This document shows positions 56,976 through 64,000 of a DNA stretch of 64,000 bases, in pieces. A program made the translations under genes and the position numbers. A model generated the notes under the pieces. That model was not told where the DNA came from and did not search any database. It saw nothing but the letters and a program-made list of their open reading frames with translations. Position 1 is the first letter of the stretch. Each line of letters begins with the position of its first letter. Origin of the DNA: Sacculina carcini (taxonomy: Eukaryota; Arthropoda; Thecostraca; Sacculinidae); assembly GCA_916048095.2 (NCBI GenBank), contig OU696595.1, forward strand, positions 3,109,795-3,173,794, written 5' to 3'.

Positions 56976-57840
56976 TACTCTCTCAAACGCTCAGGCGACT
57001 TGCAGGTCAGTCCAAATTGCTTCAAATGTCCTTTCACCGCCTGCACTGAGACAACAGTTTCATCGACCAAAATATCATCTATATATGGGACTTTTCCTCT
57101 GAAGACATCGTCTCTCAGTCGCAATACGGCAGTCAACACAGACTTCATAACCAAGGGTGTTATTGAAAGCCCAAACCCCAACCTGGTTAAACAATATCTC
57201 GCTCCACGATATTCCACTGTTTGAAAGCTCCCCAATTATTCATCAACTCTGAGCTGCAGATACGCGTCTTTTAAATCAACTAATGACACGTTGTCTCTTC
57301 GATGACGACATTCTCTCAGTTTGTCTGCACACACATCGGCGTCGGCTGTATGTAGATTTAGGTGCCCGTTCAACTCTCTATAGTCCATCACAGGTCGCAC
57401 TTTCTCACCATCCCGCTGCAATACCGCCATCATTGGTATGAGTCCTCTAGCTGGACCAAATTGCGACTCGTTGTAAGGCATAAGCAGGCCCCGATCGATC
57501 CACCTCTGCACTTCTCGATCATGCTTCTATCTAGCGTCCGTTGGAACCTTGTACTGAGCAATTTGATTATACAACACTGTTGGTTCCGTGTCTGCCCATT
57601 TCCAAGTGACAATCCAGGTCCTTTGTTTTTCGTCGAAGCACGCCCGAAAATCCTTTTCATCGATTAACAGTTGCGAGTGATTTGTTGGGCCCGGAAAAGC
57701 ACAACATAAATTGTCCGACCGATCATTAAACAACACATTCTGAGCAGAACGCACAAAAACTCCCCCCAGTGCAGATATCGCATTCATTCCCAAGATAAGA
57801 TCACATTTAAGATTACATTTCTCACTGAATAGCCTCAATA
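56976..57840 (-). pseudogene. pol: Gypsy-like pol fragment (protease end to RT)
   Basis: Minus strand, a single reading frame broken by two stops (near 57,527 and 57,236). From high to low coordinates: CDLILGMNAISALGG (end of protease), the linker with WIVTWKWADTEP, then RT with VQRWIDRGLLMPYNE, EKVRPVMDYRELNGHLNLHTAD, VSLVDLKDAYLQLRVDE, RGARYCLTRLGFGLSI and the catalytic YIDDILVDE, ending at CKSPERLRE. Domain order and motifs match the 14.4-kb element, so both belong to the same gypsy-like clade, but this copy is more diverged and AT-richer. It abuts the Penelope-like tail on one side and the tandem LTR units on the other. No LTRs of its own are attached. Confidence 0.88.
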
Positions 57841-58833
57841 CCCCCAGAATCTACAGCCATTATGTAGAGAGCATAAGTGCATAAAATTATTACTTACCTG
57901 GCGAAAATCCAGGCGATTCATCAGTGGACTTCGTGGATGTCTCAGCACCACCGACCTTGGATTGAGCTGCAGCACAATCATTGATTAATTAGGCTGTATC
58001 AACTAAAAACAATGAGAAGCACATGTAATAATGGATAAATGTTGATTACACATCAGAGGCAAAAAATCGCCGTTTCCGGCCTGTACTGCTTCCAACTCAG
58101 TGGTTGAAAACTGAAACACTAGAAGTAAGTTATTTTGCTGTTTGTATTATTAAATTTTGCATCTCTAATGACTTGATTAATCCTAGTATCAGGTTTGTGT
58201 TTGTTTGCTTTATTTATTTTCAAAATAAATAAAATGATAAAATCACTCAGACATTCATTTTTAACTGAGAATATAATACAATAATGCGACGTAACAATCT
58301 ACGAAAACGAAAACAATACAACACTAATAATAGTAACAACCATCAAGGTATTGAATATGGAATTCACATTACATTTGAGTATTCACATTGTATTTGAGTA
58401 TACACGTTACATTTTAGTGTTCACATTACATTTGAGTATTGACATTGTATTTTAGTATACACCTTACATTTTACATTTGCCAATCAACCATTGCCTCCAA
58501 CAGGTCCGCTTTGTTTGCTACTGTACGAGCCATGTCAAATCACAAACTTAGAAACACTACGAGCGCACGCCAAGTCGAGATGATACGCTACCTTTTATAG
58601 ATGAAAAAAATCTAGCTAACGTGTGCATATTTACCTAACCAAAAACACAAATAAAGGGTAAGTACAAGGTAAGTAATCATAAATTCACTAAGAAAAGAAA
58701 ATAATTTATTCAAACAATTGAAAATATTTTTCAATTGTTCCCCCCAGGTGCCGCTATTTTTAGGTGCGTTCAAATAGAGGTTTTACGGTATGTGTTTACG
58801 TGCGTGAATTTATAAGCGTGTTATTTTGTAAAT

Positions 58834-59052
58834 TGTGAAAGACACACTATAACTTCATATAACATCATGAACCGTGTCATATATAAATATATAGCTGTCA
58901 TATATAGCTGATTAATAGGTGTGTGACCGTGTTCTCAATCATCTGTGGCCAACCTGACTCGTGTTAATTTATATGTTTATTTATAAATAAATATTCGTTG
59001 TTTTGGCAGTGTTTTTAGCTACACGCGCATGGAGAACCAATCATTTACTACA
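58834..59052 (+). repeat. Putative LTR, tandem unit 1
   Basis: TGTGAAAGAC to TTTACTACA, 219 bp, with a TATA-like box and AATAAATAAATA; matches 37,573-37,785 and 61,584-61,802. TGGTGTCCTGCCCGACGTGA follows. Confidence 0.5.
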
Positions 59053-59822
59053 ACTGGTGTCCTGCCCGACGTGATTGAACACAAAACCGCACCAACAACC
59101 GATGACCAACAACAAGACTGAACTTTGAAGAAAAGAAAAGAAGTTCTTGTTTGCTTAAACTTGAGTTTGTACATGTGTTAACAAAACCATATAATAATAT
59201 TTGTAAATTATTTGACATGTTGAAAATTATTTGAATGATAATAAATATGTATACATTATTGGGACACCCTGTATTCGTTTGTATTAATCAGATTGTAGCC
59301 GCTGCACGTTCTGCTTGTTTTGTTCAAATATTCTAAAGTTTTAGATGTTACATTTCTCACTGAACAACCGCACACATGAGTGTATATTTTTGCGGTACGT
59401 ATATTATTGCGTGTATATGTTGCTTATGTTATTGAGTGTGTTGTGATGTTGCGATGTATATTGTGTTGTGTGTTGCCATGTAGCGATATATGTATGATTG
59501 TTGTCTCGCGTCGCGTTCCCTGTAAAATATCTCATTCTGTGCATTTTTTTAGTTCGGGAGAGAAGAAAAGGACAGAAGACAGCTGCCGTTACAGGGGGGC
59601 ACCAACTCTGCTGAATTATCGCCACGAAAATACATGCAGAAAGTGCAGCGGCTACAAGGTAAATATATATACCTCATTAAGACAAATTATTTACCACGTG
59701 TTTGTTTCGCGTATATGGTCCAAAACTTTGGACTCACTATGTATGACATATGACTTATGACTCACTATATATTTTTATAATGAGTTAATTTGAAATGCAT
59801 TTATCCATTGAAATACATTTGT

Positions 59823-60160
59823 GTGGACTACGTGGTGCAGTTGTTAGCACACCCGCCTCACAAGCGGGAGATCCGTGGTTCGAAACCCGGCGGAGCAGAA
59901 TTTTATTGGACGAATTCTACAATACCACAGCCCCTGTCCACCCAGCAGTAAATGATGGTACCAGATATCAGTCATGTGTTGTGTCATGCATTCTGGGGAG
60001 GTGGTCCTCTCTAATACGTCTTACGTCCTTGTGGTGCCATAGCGTGGAGAGGGTCGGTTCTGCGGTGACAGCGAGCTGCACGAGACACACAGATGTGTCC
60101 CGTGCAGCTTATAAGCTTCGGCTTCTTCCCGTGTAGCAGCTGTCACTTAGGCATTTAACC
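59823..60160 (+). mobile_element. tRNA-Val SINE, copy 6 (inside tandem unit)
   Basis: Complete SINE, with a short duplicated CGTGCAGCT/ACACAGATGTGTCCCGTG hairpin near 60,075-60,108 that other copies lack. It occupies the same site as the copies at 38,549 and 62,572. Confidence 0.87.
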
Positions 60161-61583
60161 ATACTTATTCCAGAAGTGAAATATTTGCGAGCATTTCATA
60201 ATGATGTGCAATGCTGGCAATATACTAGTGTAAATACAAGACATTCACTAGCTACAAAGGGCATATCAAATAGCACGTTGTGTGTGTATGTGTGTCCAAG
60301 AGTGTAGATTTGTGTCGAGGCTCGGGGGTGATGACAGCCATCATGCATTAGTGTTCAAAGTTGACTCATGTGGTCAATTGCTTGGCACCCTCAATTATAA
60401 TATGCATACTCGATTACAACACATATCACTCACAAGTATATTGCATAAAATTGCATACCCACTCTAGCCAAGTAATATTGTTTTGCTAAGCTGATGTTGA
60501 TAAAAATATACCCAATGAACTGAACTCAGCAGAATTATGGGGGGTATAGTTGCATATTCATCCCCCAGCCAATTTGTTGGGGGTATGTACCCCCAGAATC
60601 TACACCCATTTTGTAGAGTGCATAAGTGCATAAAAGTATTACTTACTTGAAAAAGGTCCTGGCGAATCATCAGTGGATTTCGTGGATGTCTCAGCACCAC
60701 CGACCTTGGATTGAGCTGCAGCACAATCATTGATTAATTAGGCTGTATCAACTAAAAACAATGAGAAGCACATGTAATAATGGAGAAATGTTGATTACAC
60801 ATCAGAGGCAAAAAATCGCCGTTTCCGGCCTGTACTGCTTCCAACTCAGTGGTTGAAAACTAAAACACTAGAAGTAAGTTATTTTGCTGTTTGTATCATT
60901 AAATTTTGCATCTCTAATGACTTGATTAATCCTAGTATCAGGTTTGTGTTTGTTTGCTTTGTTTATTTTCAAAATAAATAAAATGATAAAATCACTCAGA
61001 CATTCATTTTTAACTGAGAATATAATACAATAATGCGACGTAACAATCTACGAAAACGAAAACAATACAACACTAATAATAGTAACAACCATTAAGGTAT
61101 TGAATATGGAATTCACATTACATTTGAGTATTCACATTGTATTTGAGTATACACGTTACATTTTAGTGTTCACATTACATTTGAGTATTGACATTGTATT
61201 TGAGTATACACGTTACATTTTACATTTGCCCATCAACCATTGCCTCCAACAGGTCCGCTTTGTTTGCTACTGTGCTAGCCATATCAAATCACAAACTTAG
61301 AAGCACTACGAGCGCACGCCAAGTCGAGATGATACGCTACCTTTTATAGATGAAAAAAATCTAGCTAACGTGTGCATATTGACTTAACCAAAAACACAAA
61401 TAAAGGGTGAGTACAAGGTAAGTAATCATAAATTAACTAAGAAAAGAAAATAATTTATTAAAACAATTGAAAATATTTTTCAATTGTTCCCCCAAGGTGC
61501 CGTTATTTTTTAGGTGCGTTCAAATAGAGGTTTTACTGTATGTGTTTACGTGCGTGAATTTATAAGCGTGTTATTTTGTAAAT

Positions 61584-61802
61584 TGTGAATGACACACTAT
61601 AACTTCATATAACATCATGCACCGTGTCATATATAAATATATAGCTGTCATATATAGCTGATTAATAGGTGTGTGGCCGTGTTCTTAATCATCTATGGCC
61701 AGCCTGACTCGTGTTTGTTAATATGTTTATTAATAAATAAATATTCGTTGTTTTGGCAGTGTTTTTAGCTGCACGCGCATGGAGAACCAATCATTTACTA
61801 CA
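61584..61802 (+). repeat. Putative LTR, tandem unit 2
   Basis: 219 bp from TGTGAATGAC to TTTACTACA, same internal TATA-like and AATAAA signals as the other copies. Confidence 0.5.
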
Positions 61803-62571
61803 ACTGGTGTCCTGCCCGACGTGATTGAACACAAAACCGCACCAACAACCGATGACCAACAACAAGACTGAACTTTGAAGAAAAGAAAAGAAGTTCTTGT
61901 TTGCTTAAAATTGAATTTGTACATGTGTTAACAAAACCATATAATAATATTTGTAAATTATTTGACATGTTGAAAATTATTTGAATGATAATAAATATGT
62001 ATACATTATTGGGAAACCCTGTATTCGTTTGTATTAATCAGATTGTAGCCGCTGCACGTTCTGCATGTTTTGTTCAAATATTCTAAAGTTTTAGATGTTA
62101 CATTTCTCACTGAACAACCGCACACATGAGTGTATATTTTTGCGGTACGTATATTATTGCGTGTATATGCTGCTTATGTTATTGAGTGTGTTGTGATGTT
62201 GCGATGTATATTGTGTTGTGTGTTGCCATGTAGCGATATATGTATGATTGTTGTCTCGCGTCGCGTTCCCTGTAAAATATCTCATTCTGTGCATTTTTTT
62301 AGTTCGGGAGAGAATGATAGGACAGAAGACAGCTGCCGTTACAGGGGGGCACCAACACTGCTGAATTATCGCCACGAAAATACATGCAGAAAGTGCAGCG
62401 GCTACAAGGTAAATATATATACCTCATTAATACAAATTATTTACCACGTGTTTTTGTCGCGTATATGGTCCAAAACTTTTGGAAAATTTCGCATAAAAGT
62501 ACACAATGACTTACAATGTATTTTTATTATGAGTTAATTTAAAATGCATGTATCCATTGAAATGCATTTTT

Positions 62572-62901
62572 GTGGACTCCGTGGTGTAGTGGTTAGCACG
62601 CCCGCCTCACAAGCGGGAGGTCCGTGGTTCAAAACCAGGCGGAGCAGAATTTTATTGGGCGAATTCTACAATCCCACAGCCCCTGTCCACCCAGCAGTAA
62701 ATGATGGTACCAGATATCAGTGATGTGTTGTGTCATGCATTCTGGGGAGGTGGCCATCTCTAATACGTCTTACGTCCTTGTGGCGCCATAGCGTAGAGAG
62801 GGTCGGTTCTGCGGTGGCAGCGAGCGTCACGGGACACAGCTGTGTGTGTTCATAAGCTTCGACTTCTTCCCGTGTAGCAGCTGTCACTTAGTCATTTAAC
62901 C
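62572..62901 (+). mobile_element. tRNA-Val SINE, copy 7
   Basis: Complete, with A-box TAGTGGTTAGC, anticodon loop CTCACAA and a B-box with one change (GGTTCAAAACC). Confidence 0.87.
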
Positions 62902-63321
62902 TTATTTATTCCAGAAGTGAAATAGTTGTGAGCATTTCATAATGATGTGCAATGCTGTCAATATACTAGTGTAAATACAAGACATTCACTAGCTACAAAG
63001 GGCATATCAAATAGCACGGTGTGTGTGTATGTGTGTCCAAGATTTGTGTAGAGGCTCGGGGGGATGACAGTCATCATGCATTAGTGTTCAAAGTTGACTC
63101 ATGTGGTCAATTGCTTGGCACCCTCAATTATAATATGCATACTCGATTACAACACATATCACTCACAAGTATATTGCATAAAATTGCATACCCACTCTAG
63201 CCAAGTAATATTGTTTTGCTAAGCTGATGTTGATAAAAAAATACCCAATGAACTGATCTCAGCAGAATTATGGGGGTATTGTTGCATATTCATCCCCCAG
63301 CCAATTTGTTGGGGGTATGTA

Positions 63322-64000
63322 CCCCCAGAATCTACACCCATTTTGTAGAGAGCATAAGTGCATAAAAGTATTACTTACTTGGAAAAAGTCCTGGCGAATC
63401 ATCAGTGGATTTCGTGGATGTCTCAGCACCACCGACCTTGGATTGAGCTGCAGCACAATCATTGATTAATTAGGCTGTATCAACTAAAAACAATGAGAAG
63501 CACATGTAATAATGGAGAAATGTTGATTACACATCAGAGGCAAAAAATCGCCGTTTCCGGCCTGTACTGCTTCCAACTCAGTGGTTGAAAACTAAAACAC
63601 TAGAAGTGAGATATTTTGCTGTTTTTGTTATTAAATTTTGCATCTCTAATGACTTGATAAATCCTAATACCAGGTACAGTAATGATTTGTTTATTTTCAG
63701 AATTCGTAAAATGATAAAATTGCTCAGTTATTCATTTTTAGCTGAGAATATAATACAATAATGCGACGCAACAATCTACGAAAACGAAAACAATACAACA
63801 CTAATAATAGTAAAAACCATTAAGGTATTGCATTTTGAATTCACATTACAATTGAGTATTAACATTGTAGTTGAGTATACACATTACATTTTGCATTTGC
63901 CAATCAAGCATTGTCTCCAACAGGTCCGCTTTGTACTGTACGAGCCATGTCAAATCACAAACTTAGAAACACTACGAGCGCACGCCAAGTCGAGATGATA
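63322..64000 (+). repeat. Short-LTR element tandem unit 3 (cut by window end)
   Basis: Starts at the same CCCCCAGAATCTACA phase point and follows units 1 and 2 to the window edge, so the array continues beyond it. Confidence 0.75.

Larger units (their letters stand above)
57841..60589 (+). repeat. Short-LTR element tandem unit 1 (2,749 bp)
   Basis: Phased on CCCCCAGAATCTACA. It contains LTR 58,834-59,052, a PBS-like site, a truncated retroposon (about 59,551-59,622, minus), a complete SINE (59,823-60,160), then the GGGGGTATG/ACCCCC hairpin region leading to the next unit. No protein-coding frame is supported. Confidence 0.75.
60590..63321 (+). repeat. Short-LTR element tandem unit 2 (2,732 bp)
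   Basis: Second unit in the same phase, with LTR 61,584-61,802, PBS-like site, retroposon fragment (about 62,302-62,375) and SINE (62,572-62,901). It is visibly close to unit 1. Confidence 0.75.

Noticed and set aside
57822-57840. A 17-base match between the gypsy pol fragment and a site near 59,350 in the LTR unit, as proof of common origin
   Set aside because: Too short, in AT-biased sequence, and not extended on either side; could be chance.

Overview
The window looks like intergenic or heterochromatic DNA from an invertebrate metazoan. The grounds are long AC/GT and AT microsatellites, tRNA-derived SINEs, several non-LTR retrotransposons, Ty3/gypsy-like LTR elements, a Penelope-like element with a GIY-YIG nuclease, a Helitron fragment and hAT-like MITEs. 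The exact taxon cannot be fixed from the sequence. I found no host protein-coding gene, rRNA, functional tRNA gene or CRISPR array. Every coding stretch I can recognise belongs to a mobile element, and most are broken.

Layout. 0-4.4 kb: low-complexity DNA and the 3' end of a LINE. 4.3-14.4 kb: an AT-rich block studded with a near-palindromic GC motif (core CCCGTCGTGCGG), carrying a tRNA-Val SINE, a hAT-like MITE with a perfect 8-bp target duplication, and a 203-bp retroposon with a 13-bp target duplication. 12.7-25.9 kb: a very large inverted repeat whose arms meet near 21.8 kb. The left arm is interrupted by a young LTR retrotransposon (14,409-18,777) with nearly identical LTRs, a 5-bp target duplication, gag with a zinc knuckle, and pol entered by an apparent -1 frameshift (slippery heptamer plus hairpin). 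The inner parts of both arms hold a satellite with units of about 342/404 bp.

26-37 kb: microsatellites, SINEs, two TIR elements, and fragments of three LINE families (called A, B and C here). 37.6-39.2 kb: one copy of a short-LTR element that is also tandemly repeated at 57.8-64 kb. 39-50.5 kb: more LINE A, GC-motif and satellite blocks, with a decayed Helitron Rep fragment at 41.7-42.9 kb. 50.5-57 kb: Penelope-type 3' ends (one with a GIY-YIG domain and a hammerhead-like motif), a 176-bp tandem repeat, SINEs and hAT remnants. 57-57.8 kb: a decayed gypsy-like pol fragment on the minus strand.

Interactions. The nesting gives a relative history. The satellite/GC-motif block was duplicated in inverted orientation before the LTR element landed in the left arm, because the right arm keeps the empty site. 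The SINE and a truncated retroposon entered the short-LTR element before that unit was multiplied, because all three copies share them. Stretches not listed as features are AT-rich or low-complexity DNA in which I see nothing specific.
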